From contig NZ_BDBX01000021.1 of NCBI RefSeq assembly GCF_001613205.1, positions 124,001 to 188,000 on the forward strand: a DNA stretch of 64,000 bases. The letters are read 5' to 3'. The position numbers and the translations under genes were made by a program. Positions 26,703 through 35,325 of this stretch are shown piece after piece. Source of the DNA: Nocardia sienata NBRC 100364. GTDB taxonomy: Bacteria; Actinomycetota; Actinomycetes; Mycobacteriales; Mycobacteriaceae. Below the pieces are notes generated by a model, which searched no databases, was not told the DNA's origin, and saw nothing but the letters and a program-made list of their open reading frames with translations. Every line of letters starts with the position of its first letter. Position 1 is the first letter of the stretch.

Positions 26703-27872
26703 ATGCCTCAGCAGCGCACCCATGTGGTCGTGATCGGCGGCGGATACGCCGGAACCCTGGCCGTCAACCGGCTGCGCCGGCGGCCGGACCTCGAGATCAC
26801 CCTGGTGAATCCGCGTCCGGATTTCGTCGAACGCATCCGGTTGCATCAGCTCGCCGCCGGTACGGGTACGGCGACCACCGGCTACCACTCCCTGCTCGGC
26901 AACGGGATCCGCCTGCTCGTCGACACCGCGACACGGATCGACACCGGTACCCGCACGATCCACACGGCCGCCGGCGCGGTACTGACCTACGACTACCTCG
27001 TCTACGCCGTCGGCAGCACCGCCGCACCGGGCTCGGCGGTTCCCGGCGCGGCCGAATTCGCCTGCTCCGTGGCAGAGCTCGAAGAAGCCCAGCGGCTGCG
27101 CGCGGCACTCGCCCGGGTCGCCGCGGATGCACCGGTCACAGTCGTCGGTGCCGGGCTGACCGGGTTGGAGATCGCCGCCGAACTCGCCGAGCGGGGCCGG
27201 ACGGTGCGGTTGATCGGCGGCGGCGTACTGGGGCCCACTCTCAGCGCACCGGGCCGCCGCGCGGCGGCCGCCCGGCTACGCCGGCTGAATGTGGAGGTCT
27301 TCGACACCGCGCTCGTCGTCGAGGTCCGCCGCAACGCCGTCGTCCTCGGCGACGGCACGGTACTGCCCAGCGCGGTGACCATCTGGACCGTGGGCTTCGG
27401 GGTGCCCGATCTGGCCCGCGCCAGCGGCCTGACCACCGACGCGCTGGGCCGGCTGTGCACCGACGAAACTCTCACCAGCGTGGACGACGACCGGGTGATC
27501 GCCGCCGGGGACGCCGCGGCGCCCACCGGGCAGCCGCTGCGGATGAGCTGTCAGGCCGCGATCCCGCTGGGCGCCCAGGCCGCCGATACCGTGCTGAGCC
27601 GGCTGGCCGGCGATATCGCCGCCCCGATCGATCAGGGGTTCGCCGGATCGGCCGTCGCTCTGGGCCGTCGCGGGGCGCTCATCCAGGTGGCCCGCCGCGA
27701 CGACACACCGGTGAATGCTTTCCTGTCCGGCCGGGTGGCCGCGGCGGTGAAGGAAACCATCTGCAAAGCCACGCTCTGGCAGATCCGGCGGGAGGCGGGC
27801 AAACCCGGCGCGGCGCTGTGGTTGAAAGGCGGCCCGAAGGCCGGTACGTCCGCCCCTACCGTCCCGAGGTGA
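26703..27872 (+). CDS. NAD(P)/FAD-dependent oxidoreductase, NDH-2-like
   Basis: 389-residue flavoprotein of the type II NADH dehydrogenase/pyridine-nucleotide-disulfide group. FAD-binding VVIGGGYAGTLA near the start, a second dinucleotide motif VVGAGLTGLEIAAELAERG around residue 145, and the closing FAD motif VIAAGDAAA around 275. It resembles the oxidoreductase at 60402-61592, sharing PDFVER.RLHQLAAG. It lacks an obvious C-terminal membrane-anchoring helix, so the role as a respiratory enzyme is uncertain. ATG 26703 with GGAG 5 nt upstream; the long open frame reaching back over the WGR gene is antisense noise. Confidence 0.88.
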   Translation: MPQQRTHVVVIGGGYAGTLAVNRLRRRPDLEITLVNPRPDFVERIRLHQLAAGTGTATTGYHSLLGNGIRLLVDTATRIDTGTRTIHTAAGAVLTYDYLVYAVGSTAAPGSAVPGAAEFACSVAELEEAQRLRAALARVAADAPVTVVGAGLTGLEIAAELAERGRTVRLIGGGVLGPTLSAPGRRAAAARLRRLNVEVFDTALVVEVRRNAVVLGDGTVLPSAVTIWTVGFGVPDLARASGLTTDALGRLCTDETLTSVDDDRVIAAGDAAAPTGQPLRMSCQAAIPLGAQAADTVLSRLAGDIAAPIDQGFAGSAVALGRRGALIQVARRDDTPVNAFLSGRVAAAVKETICKATLWQIRREAGKPGAALWLKGGPKAGTSAPTVPR

Positions 27873-28020
27873 TACGCCCGGGCACCCGGAGAACCGGGTG
27901 GCCGGGGTCATCGGCGAGATATCGACCGGCCTTCCGTTTCCACAGCCGGGAGCGCCGGGCAGCCCTGCGTCACTGTCCACCGCGTGGGAACGGGCCAGCG
28001 GCCCACTACCGTTCCTCCGC

Positions 28021-29034
28021 GTGGCTACTTCCGGAAATCCGCAACAGTTTCCCCCGATCGAACCCTACGACTCGGGTCTGCTCGACGTGGGCGACGGCAA
28101 CCGAATTTACTGGGAGGCCGGCGGCAACCCGCAAGGTCGCCCCGCGCTGGTGGTCCACGGCGGTCCCGGCAGCGGCGGCCACCGCAGCGCGCGCACCGGG
28201 TTCGACCCGGAGGTCTTCCGCGTCGTGCGGTTCGATCAGCGTGGCTGCGGCGCGAGCCTGCCGCACGCCGCGGACCCGGCGGTCGATATGCGGCACAACA
28301 CCACCGAGCATCTGCTCGCTGATATGGAAGCGCTGCGCGAACACCTGGGTATCGACCGATGGCTGCTCTACGGCGGCTCATGGGGTTCGACGCTGATTCT
28401 CGCCTATGCCGAACGCCATCCCGAACGGGTCACCGCGATCGTGCTGGTCGGGGTGACGACGACCCGTCCCCAGGAGATCGACTGGCTCTACCACGGCCTG
28501 CGGCTGCTGCTGCCGGTCGAATGGGAGCGGTTCCGCGACGGCGCCCCGGCCGGCATCCGGGACGAAGAGCTGGTCGAAGGCTATCGGCGGCTGATAGAAG
28601 ATCCGGACCCCGAGGTCCGTGCGGTGGCGGCCCAGCGGTGGTGCGCGTGGGAGGACGCGGTGATCGCGCACGAAAATCTCGGTACGCCCGGCCAGTACAG
28701 CGCGAGACCCGATGCGGCGCGGCTGGCCTTCGTCCGGATCTGCACCCACTATTTCGCCCACGCCGCCTGGCTCGAGGACGGCAGCCTGCTACGTGAGGCC
28801 CATCGGCTCGCGGGCATCCCGGGTGTGCTGATCCACGGCCGTCTCGACCTGTCCGCGCCCCTACGCACCGCCTGGGAACTCTCCCGCGCCTGGCCCGACG
28901 CCGAACTGCAGATCATCGACGACTCAGGGCACACCGGCAGCCCCGCCCTGCGCACCGCGGTGCTCGCCGCGATCGCCCGTTTCGCGGACGACCCCGCGCC
29001 CGGCGTGATCGGGTCCGAGCCGTCACACCAGTAG
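28021..29034 (+). CDS. pip: Proline iminopeptidase (alpha/beta hydrolase, S33)
   Basis: About 337 residues, usual for the family. Oxyanion motif HGGPG (46-50), nucleophile elbow GGSWGS with Ser120, acid residue in HGRLDLSAP, and catalytic His in DDSGHTGSP. The DQRGCGASLPHA and NTTEHLLADMEALREHLGI segments are diagnostic of prolyl iminopeptidases, which remove N-terminal proline from peptides. GTG 28021 is the best start by family length; no good ribosome-binding site is seen. Its last codons and stop lie inside a sequence repeated next to alkB (see the repeat entries). Confidence 0.9.
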   Translation: MATSGNPQQFPPIEPYDSGLLDVGDGNRIYWEAGGNPQGRPALVVHGGPGSGGHRSARTGFDPEVFRVVRFDQRGCGASLPHAADPAVDMRHNTTEHLLADMEALREHLGIDRWLLYGGSWGSTLILAYAERHPERVTAIVLVGVTTTRPQEIDWLYHGLRLLLPVEWERFRDGAPAGIRDEELVEGYRRLIEDPDPEVRAVAAQRWCAWEDAVIAHENLGTPGQYSARPDAARLAFVRICTHYFAHAAWLEDGSLLREAHRLAGIPGVLIHGRLDLSAPLRTAWELSRAWPDAELQIIDDSGHTGSPALRTAVLAAIARFADDPAPGVIGSEPSHQ

Positions 29035-29052
29035 TTCGCCGGTCCGGCCGGA
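29020..29052. repeat. 33-bp direct repeat, copy 1 (decayed alkB 3' end)
   Basis: 29 of 33 positions match 29721-29753. In copy 2 the minus strand encodes the last residues of AlkB (SGELLV and stop); copy 1 would encode TGELLV and stop in the same sense. Weaker similarity to the alkB 3' end seems to continue to about 29115. Copy 1 also supplies the final codons and stop of the iminopeptidase gene. Confidence 0.65.
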
Positions 29053-29210
29053 GGAGAGTAATCCCGGTGCGGCGCCGGGGTCGAAAGGCGGCCGGTTGGC
29101 CGGCGCGGTCGCCGCCACCCGGACCTGACAAGCCCACGTTCGGGATCCGCACCGAACGCGCTGTCCGAATACCGCCAGCAGGCCGCCCGTCGGGCTCCCA
29201 GAGTGGTCCC

Positions 29211-29693
29211 ATGACCGCAACTTCCGCACCGTCGGCCCGGCTCGTCCTCGAAGGCATGTATCGCGCCGAAGCCGAATACCTCGCCGCCGGTGGACCGGGC
29301 CGTGCCTCGTTCGCCACGCTCGCGCCGTTCTTCGCCCCGGACGTCGAACTCCACCAGGCCGACGGTCTGCCCTACGGTGGCATCTGGCGTGGCCATGCCG
29401 GTATGGAGCGATTCTTCCTCGCCATGAGCACCACCTGGGACCGCTTCGATATGGCCGAGCAGACAATGCTGTCCGACTCGGGCCCGCTCGTGGTCCGCAC
29501 CCATGTGCACGCCCGGTCCCGCGCCACCGGCCGCGCACTGGATTTCCCCATCCTGCAGACCATCGTCGTGCTCGACGGACTGATCACCGAAGTACACCCG
29601 TTCTACTGGGACACCGCGGCCATCGCCGCCGCCTGCACACCGTCGTCCGAGCAACCGCCGGCGAACCTGCCCGGACCGAAGAACCGACGGTAG
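29211..29693 (+). CDS. SnoaL/NTF2-like protein
   Basis: 160-residue protein with the cone-shaped NTF2/SnoaL pattern: a first helix (VLEGMYRAEAEYLAAG), then FFAPDVELHQADGLPYGGIWRGHAGMERFFLAM, and closing beta strands (VVRTHVHARSRATGRALDFPILQTIVVLDGLITEVHPFYWDT). Members are small cyclases, isomerases or ligand-binding proteins; no specific role can be given. It lies between the alkB remnant and alkB itself. Only weak ribosome-binding sequence precedes ATG 29211. Confidence 0.8.
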   Translation: MTATSAPSARLVLEGMYRAEAEYLAAGGPGRASFATLAPFFAPDVELHQADGLPYGGIWRGHAGMERFFLAMSTTWDRFDMAEQTMLSDSGPLVVRTHVHARSRATGRALDFPILQTIVVLDGLITEVHPFYWDTAAIAAACTPSSEQPPANLPGPKNRR

Positions 29694-29720
29694 CCGGCGG
29701 TGAGCCGGTCCACCGCTGTG

Positions 29721-29753
29721 CCGTCACACCAGTAATTCTCCGGACCGACCGGA
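29721..29753. repeat. 33-bp direct repeat, copy 2 (within alkB 3' end)
   Basis: Partner of the repeat at 29020-29052, about 700 bp away, in the same orientation. The two copies flank the SnoaL-like gene. Confidence 0.65.
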
Positions 29754-30884
29754 CGCGTCACTCGGGCTCCTGCGCGGTTTCCTGTTGACCAGCGTCAGGT
29801 CGCCGCCGTAGTGGGCGAGAAGCCGGCGATCCATGACCTTGCGCCACAGCGGTGGAACGGCCGCGAGCAGAACCATGGTGGCGTAACCGAAGGGCAGCTG
29901 TGGGGCCTCGTCGGAACTGCGCAGCGTCTGGTAGCGGCGGCCGGGATTCGCGTGATGGTCGCTGTGGCGCTGGAGGTGGAGAAGAAAGACATTGGTGACC
30001 AGGCGGTCGCTGTTCCAACTGTGACGCGGTGCGCACCGCTCGTAACGGCCGTCGGCGCGGCGCGCTCGTAGCAGACCGTAGTGCTCGAGGTAGTTCACGG
30101 TCTCGAGCAATGCGATACCGATCACGGCCTGCAGGATCAGGTAGGGAATGACGACGGGTCCGAAGACGAGAATCATCGAACCGAACACCACCACGCTCAT
30201 CGACCATGCCTGCAGCAGATGATTGTCCCGGCTGAACCACTTCTTGCCCTTGCGGGACAGACGCTCCCGTTCCAGAGTGAGTGCCGAGCGAAAGCCGCCC
30301 ACCGCGCTGCGCGGTATGAAGGCCCACAGCGGCTCACCGAACCGGGCGCTCGCGGGATCCTCGGGGGTGGCGACCCGGACATGATGGCCGCGGTTGTGCT
30401 CGACGAAGAAATGGCCGTACGCGGATTGCGCGAGTGCGATTTTCGCCAGCCAGCGTTCGCCATTCTCGACCCGATGGCCGAGTTCGTGGCCTGCGTTGAT
30501 GCCGATACCGGAGACAATTCCCAGCGTGACGGCCAGCCCCAGTTTGTCGACGAGCCCCAGTTCGGTACCCGACCACATGTATCCCGCGATAGCCAGGCCG
30601 ATGAACTGCATCGGCAGGAAGAGGAATGTGCACCAGCGGTAATAACGATCGTTGGACAATGCCTCGTAGTCTTCGTCCCGCGGGCTGATTCCGTCGCAGC
30701 CCACCACGATGTCCAGCACCGGAATCACCACGAACACGAGGATCGGGCCGATCCACCAGAACAGTGCGAGCCCGGTCATGTGCACCAGTTGCCCCGGCAA
30801 CAACGCACAGCCGGGTGCCACGGTGCTCAGAATCCAGAGATAGCGTTTGTGATCGCGCGCGTTTCTGCGTCTGAGTGGTGTCAT
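29724..30884 (-). CDS. alkB: Alkane 1-monooxygenase (AlkB)
   Basis: 386-residue integral membrane non-haem di-iron hydroxylase that oxidises the terminal methyl of medium/long alkanes. All histidine boxes are visible: HELGH (133-137), EHNRGHH (162-168), and LQRHSDHH (304-311), plus the AlkB-specific NYLEHYGL (264-271). Several transmembrane helices lie between residues 20 and 125 and around 225-262. It needs rubredoxin and rubredoxin reductase for electrons; unlike many actinobacterial alkB loci, no rubredoxin gene follows it here. ATG 30884 heads the frame. The 3' end is partly duplicated 700 bp downstream. Confidence 0.93.
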   Translation of the reverse strand: MTPLRRRNARDHKRYLWILSTVAPGCALLPGQLVHMTGLALFWWIGPILVFVVIPVLDIVVGCDGISPRDEDYEALSNDRYYRWCTFLFLPMQFIGLAIAGYMWSGTELGLVDKLGLAVTLGIVSGIGINAGHELGHRVENGERWLAKIALAQSAYGHFFVEHNRGHHVRVATPEDPASARFGEPLWAFIPRSAVGGFRSALTLERERLSRKGKKWFSRDNHLLQAWSMSVVVFGSMILVFGPVVIPYLILQAVIGIALLETVNYLEHYGLLRARRADGRYERCAPRHSWNSDRLVTNVFLLHLQRHSDHHANPGRRYQTLRSSDEAPQLPFGYATMVLLAAVPPLWRKVMDRRLLAHYGGDLTLVNRKPRRSPSDASGRSGELLV

Positions 30885-31128
30885 ATCCGTCTCGCTCGTT
30901 CAACCGGCACATTCATCCGGGTATGGCTGCTGACAACGGGTAACGCCGACCCGCCGCATATCTCGATACCTTCGACCGCGTCGGTCCGGGACGGAAACCG
31001 CCCGTGGAGCGACTGTGGCCGGGCATGGTACCGAGACCATGCATGCGATCAGCCGAGGACGCGTGAGGAGTGGAAGGTCTACTGCCCGCTCGGGATATCG
31101 GAGTGTCGGATCGGTCGTGTTTCGGAGA

Positions 31129-32415
31129 CTAGGGTAAGGCCGCGCAGTTCACGGGGGCCGGCACGTCGGCGAGGCGATCGGTCACCCACTGCTGCGAGGT
31201 CATCAGCGACGGGAAGAAAGCCACATCGTGGGTGCCCAGCAATCCAGCGGATATAGGCGGCAGGGCAGCGTCCGATTCCAGCTGAACGGCCGCGCCGCCA
31301 CCGCACCAACTCGAGGCCATACTGTGCACGGCCGGGTACGGAGCGCCCTCATCGTGGCGCGCCGAGTAGATCCGGACCGGCACCGCGGGGGCGGCCCCGC
31401 CGAGCCGCTGCTCGTCGAATGCCCTTTTCAGCTCCGGGGAGCCGTCGATCACGGCCGTGAGAGGCAGCCCGCTGGTGGTCCATTGCGTTGTGCTCTGCGG
31501 TTGCGTGAAACTGCTGGACAGACCGCCGCATTTGCCGATCGCCTCGTTCAGGATCGCCTTGCCGGTGTTGTTGAGCGCGGCGTCGAGCACCGGACGGGTA
31601 TCGGGATAATCGGCGGCGATACCGTTGACGATCCATGCGATGGCCGTTGCGACACCGGGGCGGCCGTCGAAGCGGGCGATGTAATCCTGGGGCCCGACCA
31701 GGGGTCCGCCCACGTAGGCGCCGCGCAGGTTCAGGTCGGGGGCATATTTCGGCTGCAGCTCGGCCGCGGCCGCGGAAGCCATTCCGCCCTGGGAGTAGCC
31801 GTAGAGTACGACGGGCGAGTTGGGTCCGAGTCCGGTGTCGGGCAACCGCAACGCCGCACGCGCGGAGTCCAGTACCGCGTAGCCTTGAGTCTTGCGGTTG
31901 AGGAAATTGTGGATGCCCGGCGCGCCGAGATCGTGATAGTCGGTGATCACCACCCCCATGCCGCGAGCGAGCAGCTGATAGATCGCGATGACGTCGTATT
32001 CGAAGAGCAGATCGGCCGGCGGCTGGAACCGGACCACCTGTGACAGCATCGCCGAGGGCGCGCACTCGGCGCTCTGCCCCTGGGTGCCGCCCGCATACGC
32101 CACCAGCGGCCGGTCCCCGGGGCCGGTCCACGGCGCGAGTGGCTCCAGATACGTTCCCACCACCGTGGTCGGCGCCTCATGGGTGTCGCTGCTGGCGTAG
32201 GTGAGGCGTATCGACCTCGCCGGTACCGTCCCGGGTACTCCCGGGGCCGCCACCGCCAGTTGCGAGGCTTCGGCACGGAGCAGGTCGCCCCCGGCGCCTT
32301 GAGACTGCAGCGCCGCCGGTTGCGTCCATGCCGGTGGTGCGGTGACCGCCCCACCACCGGCGACGATGAGGGTTCCTGTCAGCACTGCAACCCAGGCACG
32401 TTTTTCGCTCTTCAT
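31129..32415 (-). CDS. Secreted lipase (LIP family)
   Basis: 428-residue exported alpha/beta hydrolase. Signal peptide: basic MKSEKR, hydrophobic VAVLTGTLIVAGGGAV, and likely cleavage near AWTQPA. The nucleophile elbow GYSQGG is preceded by the family pattern YAVLDSARAA, and the late HDVAF probably supplies the catalytic His. In the secretory-lipase family (as in Candida LIPs and mycolata homologues) the substrates are triacylglycerols or other esters. The start ATG 32415 follows AAGGA. It appears monocistronic. Confidence 0.9.
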   Translation of the reverse strand: MKSEKRAWVAVLTGTLIVAGGGAVTAPPAWTQPAALQSQGAGGDLLRAEASQLAVAAPGVPGTVPARSIRLTYASSDTHEAPTTVVGTYLEPLAPWTGPGDRPLVAYAGGTQGQSAECAPSAMLSQVVRFQPPADLLFEYDVIAIYQLLARGMGVVITDYHDLGAPGIHNFLNRKTQGYAVLDSARAALRLPDTGLGPNSPVVLYGYSQGGMASAAAAELQPKYAPDLNLRGAYVGGPLVGPQDYIARFDGRPGVATAIAWIVNGIAADYPDTRPVLDAALNNTGKAILNEAIGKCGGLSSSFTQPQSTTQWTTSGLPLTAVIDGSPELKRAFDEQRLGGAAPAVPVRIYSARHDEGAPYPAVHSMASSWCGGGAAVQLESDAALPPISAGLLGTHDVAFFPSLMTSQQWVTDRLADVPAPVNCAALP

Positions 32416-32944
32416 ACCGATCCTTCATGCGAGTAGTTCATGCAGGGCAGTTATCGAGCCAAAACCACGATTGCCGCGGACGCAGCACGACGCTGTCGGT
32501 CAGCGGACCATCGGCCGAACCGGTGACGCTTCGTTCCAACAGATCAGATCGAATACCGCGAGTATCTCTGTTCGAGCGCGGAACCAGGCACGTACGCACC
32601 TCGTGCCGCCGAGGCCTCAGCCTATGCCATGCGGCAGACACAGGCCCGGAAGCTCTCGCTTCGTTTCGGCAACGGTCGAGGCAATGGTCGATGGCATCCG
32701 GCCCACGCCGGCACCGCGCTGCTCACCGTGCCCTCCGACCATTCGCCCCGCCACGGGACCGACTCTGTCGATCGGCGTCGGCGCGTCGGTGACCGCGGCC
32801 CGGACCTGGTCGACGACCACCCGTCGGCCCTGTACGAGCTGGTGGGGTGGTTCCGAGCACCACTCGATACGTGGCCCGCCCCGCCGGAATTCCGTTGACA
32901 CCTCTGCGCCCGACCGGCAACCTCCCGATGTGCGAGAGAACCCG
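32416..32944. other. 529-bp intergenic region, no supported gene
   Basis: Contains the promoter and ribosome-binding site of the divergent lipase gene. Several short open frames, including one on the plus strand at 32629-32898, show no recognisable domain and low-complexity Arg/Pro composition, so none is called. Confidence 0.4.
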
Positions 32945-33436
32945 ATGTCGATCGAGCTGGAGCCGCTGACCGAGAACAATCTCCCAGCGCTGCTGGAGGC
33001 CGCCGTGGCCGATGCCGACCCACTGGAGGTCATGCCCCCGGTGGCCGGGGAGCCGGGATGGACCGCTCACCGCAAACAGGCATTCCTGCAATTCCACCGC
33101 GGCCGCGCACTTCGCACCGAAGGGCCGGTGGAACTCACCTACGTCATCACGGTCGACGGCCGGGCTGTCGGCGCGGCGCGACTGGAATATCGGGGCGATG
33201 CGTCCGAGGCCGGAATCTGGATCGGCCGCTCCTACCGCGGACGTGGGGTCGGCCGCGCGGTTGCCGGAAAACTTCGGATCGCTGCCGCAGCCGCCGGTGT
33301 CCGGCGCATTGTCGCGGTCACCACCGACGACAATACGGCCGCACGACACCTACTTCCGGCAGGGACGCCGGTGGGCGAGGACGGTGCGGTCAGGGCAGCC
33401 ATCGACCTCGAACAAGGCGAGAGGGAGCACGGCTGA
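32945..33436 (+). CDS. GNAT-family N-acetyltransferase
   Basis: 163-residue acetyltransferase. The acetyl-CoA-binding signature is SYRGRGVGRAVAGKL, preceded by beta strand GAARLEYRGDASEAGIWIG and followed by VRRIVAVTTDDNTAARHL. The N-terminus carries LEVMPPVAGEPGWTAHRKQAFLQFHR, a less common entry to the fold. The substrate is unknown. ATG 32945; the longer upstream open frame is not coding-like. Confidence 0.85.
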   Translation: MSIELEPLTENNLPALLEAAVADADPLEVMPPVAGEPGWTAHRKQAFLQFHRGRALRTEGPVELTYVITVDGRAVGAARLEYRGDASEAGIWIGRSYRGRGVGRAVAGKLRIAAAAAGVRRIVAVTTDDNTAARHLLPAGTPVGEDGAVRAAIDLEQGEREHG

Positions 33437-33664
33437 GAGATCCGACCGGATCACCAGCTATCCGAGATGACGTGTAGGCGTCGGGCTTGCGCCCGGTTCG
33501 TCGCCACAGATGTACTGACGTCCAGGTCCGCCGGCTCACGTAAGTCGTTCGGATCCATCCCGAGACGGCGGAACATCACCAGAAGAAATACAGGGCTGAT
33601 CGGGCACCGTACGAATGAACCTCGGTTCCGAGGTTTCATATCTCTGCTGGTAGAACCCTCTTTG

Positions 33665-33738
33665 TGGGGCGGGTGGGGCTCGAACCCACGACCAATGGAT
33701 TATGAGTCCACGGCTCTAACCGACTGAGCTACCGCCCC
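33665..33738 (-). tRNA. tRNA with CAU anticodon (Met, or Ile2)
   Basis: A 74-nt cloverleaf on the minus strand: 7-bp acceptor GGGGCGG/CCGCCCC, D arm GCTC/GAGC, anticodon stem GTGGA/TCCAT with loop CTCATAA (anticodon CAT), T arm GTGGG-TTCGAGC-CCCAC, discriminator A. CCA is not encoded in full. Elongator Met is likeliest; a lysidine-modified Ile2 tRNA cannot be excluded by eye. No integrase gene lies nearby. Confidence 0.95.
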
Positions 33739-33874
33739 TGGCTGCGACCTGGGGTCGCAACTGTGGGATGGTACCCGGTTGCCGTGGCGGGGGCCAGTTG
33801 GTCGGCCGCAGGGGGGCGGTGGAGCGCCGGGACCGTGGCTAGGGTGGGGTTGTTGCCGGAGCGGAGGAGGGCGC

Positions 33875-34324
33875 GTGGCGAAGTTGTTCGTGCGGGCGTT
33901 GCAGGTGCATCAGTGGCTGTACGAGAAGAGCGGCGGGCTGGTGGGGCATCGGCTGCTGTTCGGTAATCCGACGCTGCTGCTGCGGACCGTGGGGCGCAAG
34001 ACGGGGTCGGCGCGGACGTCGGCGCTGACCTACGCCAGGGACGGGGCGGATTATCTGGTCACCGCCTCGAACGGCGGGTCGCCGCGGCCGCCGGGGTGGC
34101 TGGCGAATGTGCGGGCGCGGCCGGAGTGCGAGATCCAGGTCGGGCGGCGCGCGTTCCCGGTTCGGGCCCGGGTCACTCTGCCCGACGATCCGGAGTACGC
34201 GCGCCGCTGGGGGTTGGTGGACGCTGCGAATCAGGGCCGGTACAGCGAGTACCAGAAGATGACGAAGCGTCCGATTGCTGTGGTCGTGCTATCGCCCGCG
34301 AGTGGTGCGGGTCAGTCGGAGTAG
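33875..34324 (+). CDS. Deazaflavin (F420)-dependent nitroreductase-family protein
   Basis: 149-residue protein of the Ddn/DUF385 split-barrel family, the usual length. Typical are LLLRTVGRKTGSARTSALTYARDGADYLVTASNGGSPRPPGWLANVRARP, where the RKTG and ASNGG segments bind F420. Such proteins use reduced F420 to reduce quinones or nitro compounds. The GTG start at 33875 follows GGAGGAGG. A second family member lies at 57842-58267. Only a possible small membrane ORF overlaps its 3' end on the other strand. Confidence 0.9.
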   Translation: MAKLFVRALQVHQWLYEKSGGLVGHRLLFGNPTLLLRTVGRKTGSARTSALTYARDGADYLVTASNGGSPRPPGWLANVRARPECEIQVGRRAFPVRARVTLPDDPEYARRWGLVDAANQGRYSEYQKMTKRPIAVVVLSPASGAGQSE

Positions 34325-34455
34325 CTCTCCGAGCCGACCCGCGCACGCGCTCTCCGGGGGCGGAGATCCTCCGGGGGGCGACTGGCGAGATGGACTACGG
34401 AGGCAACAAGAATCAGGATCGCGAGCACTACCAATGCGGTAACCACGGCAGGCAC
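34312..34455 (-). CDS. Possible 47-residue single-pass membrane protein
   Basis: From GTG 34455 the frame reads a hydrophobic helix (AVVTALVVLAILILVASVV) followed by a basic, Arg-rich tail (RPRRARARVG), a positive-inside topology. The 3' end overlaps the Ddn-like gene by 13 nt. There is no good ribosome-binding site and no family recognised. It is reported only because the transmembrane segment is unusually clean for chance. Confidence 0.3.
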   Translation of the reverse strand: MPAVVTALVVLAILILVASVVHLASRPPEDLRPRRARARVGSESYSD

Positions 34456-34879
34456 AGTAACGATTGCCGGGGTGGTGTTGCACCCCAGAACGCTCTATGG
34501 TGTGTCCGCCGAATCCGGCCAACCGGAGACTGTTTCGCCGGAAATGACGGATTTACGCATTACCCCGCACACAGCCGGACATTTTTGCATGCGATCCGAA
34601 AACCCTTGATGCGGTGTGAAATTGCACAGTTCCACCGATACCGAATCGGTATGAGTGCAACACGCCGACCGTTTCCCACTCACGGGACGAGCTGCAGGAA
34701 AGTCCCAATCCAAGTCGCATAATTTGTGCAGTCCTACAACAGGTTTGACCTACCCGGCGCGAAATATTAAACGCAACTTGGAGTTACAGCCATAAGAGAT
34801 GGCGGCGTCGAAACCTGGGAATTTCGCTCGGCGCCAGGTACTTCAGGAGTGCTGCCGGACGAACCATTGCCGCCCCTCG
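34456..34879. other. AT-richer intergenic region between convergent genes
   Basis: About 420 bp with visibly lower GC than its surroundings and no coding frame. It contains the perfect 15-bp dyad ATACCGAATCGGTAT at 34638-34652 and, outside it, TTGCAC (34622) and GTGCAA (34655) in inverted orientation. It lies beyond the 3' ends of both neighbouring genes, so it is not an ordinary promoter region. Confidence 0.5.
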
Positions 34880-35194
34880 TTATGACGACGAACCGCCGCC
34901 ACAGCTACTCCCACCCCCGCAACTACTTCCACCAGCACAGCCGCTGCAACTACCGCCGCCTCCACACGACCCGGCATCACCGCGATCCTGAGGAGCCGAA
35001 CGGCTGTCACCGAATCGGCGATGGGCGCCGGAATAGTGAACCCCCGAATAAGCGCCTCCGGAGTAGTAGCCTCCGGAGATTTCAGAGGCCCGGCTCCTGA
35101 CCGCCTCGACGATCGCATAGTTGGTCCCCGCCACCGCCCCGACGCACAGGACGCCGAACGCCGGCAGAACGAACAACGCGACGAACAGTTCCAT
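34880..35194 (-). CDS. Small membrane protein with Gly/Ser/Cys-rich tail
   Basis: 104 residues from ATG 35194. A single hydrophobic N-terminal segment (LFVALFVLPAFGVLCVGAVAG) is followed by NYAIVEAVRSRASEISGGYYSGGAYSG and a C-terminal ~30 residues made almost only of Gly, Ser and Cys (runs such as SCGGGGSCSGC). Similar tails occur in actinobacterial membrane proteins of the TIGR04222 type, whose function is unknown. It is divergent from a GRDP-like gene 131 bp away. Longer starts (ATG 35227) are possible; ribosome-binding sequence is weak. No function is assigned. Confidence 0.65.
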   Translation of the reverse strand: MELFVALFVLPAFGVLCVGAVAGTNYAIVEAVRSRASEISGGYYSGGAYSGVHYSGAHRRFGDSRSAPQDRGDAGSCGGGGSCSGCAGGSSCGGGSSCGGGSSS

Positions 35195-35325
35195 TTCCCA
35201 AAGGATCGGCCGATGCGCGTGCCGCATATGGGGATTCGCAGCATGCACGCCGAGGAAGCGCCGCGCACAGGCGGTCGGGATCGCGGTGGCCTGGCTCCGA
35301 TCCCATGCCGGGCGATAATGACACA

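Noticed and set aside
33437..35300. Integrated element using the CAU tRNA gene as an attachment site
   Set aside because: No integrase, no duplicated tRNA 3' end and no phage or conjugation genes are visible nearby; only base composition of one gap is unusual.
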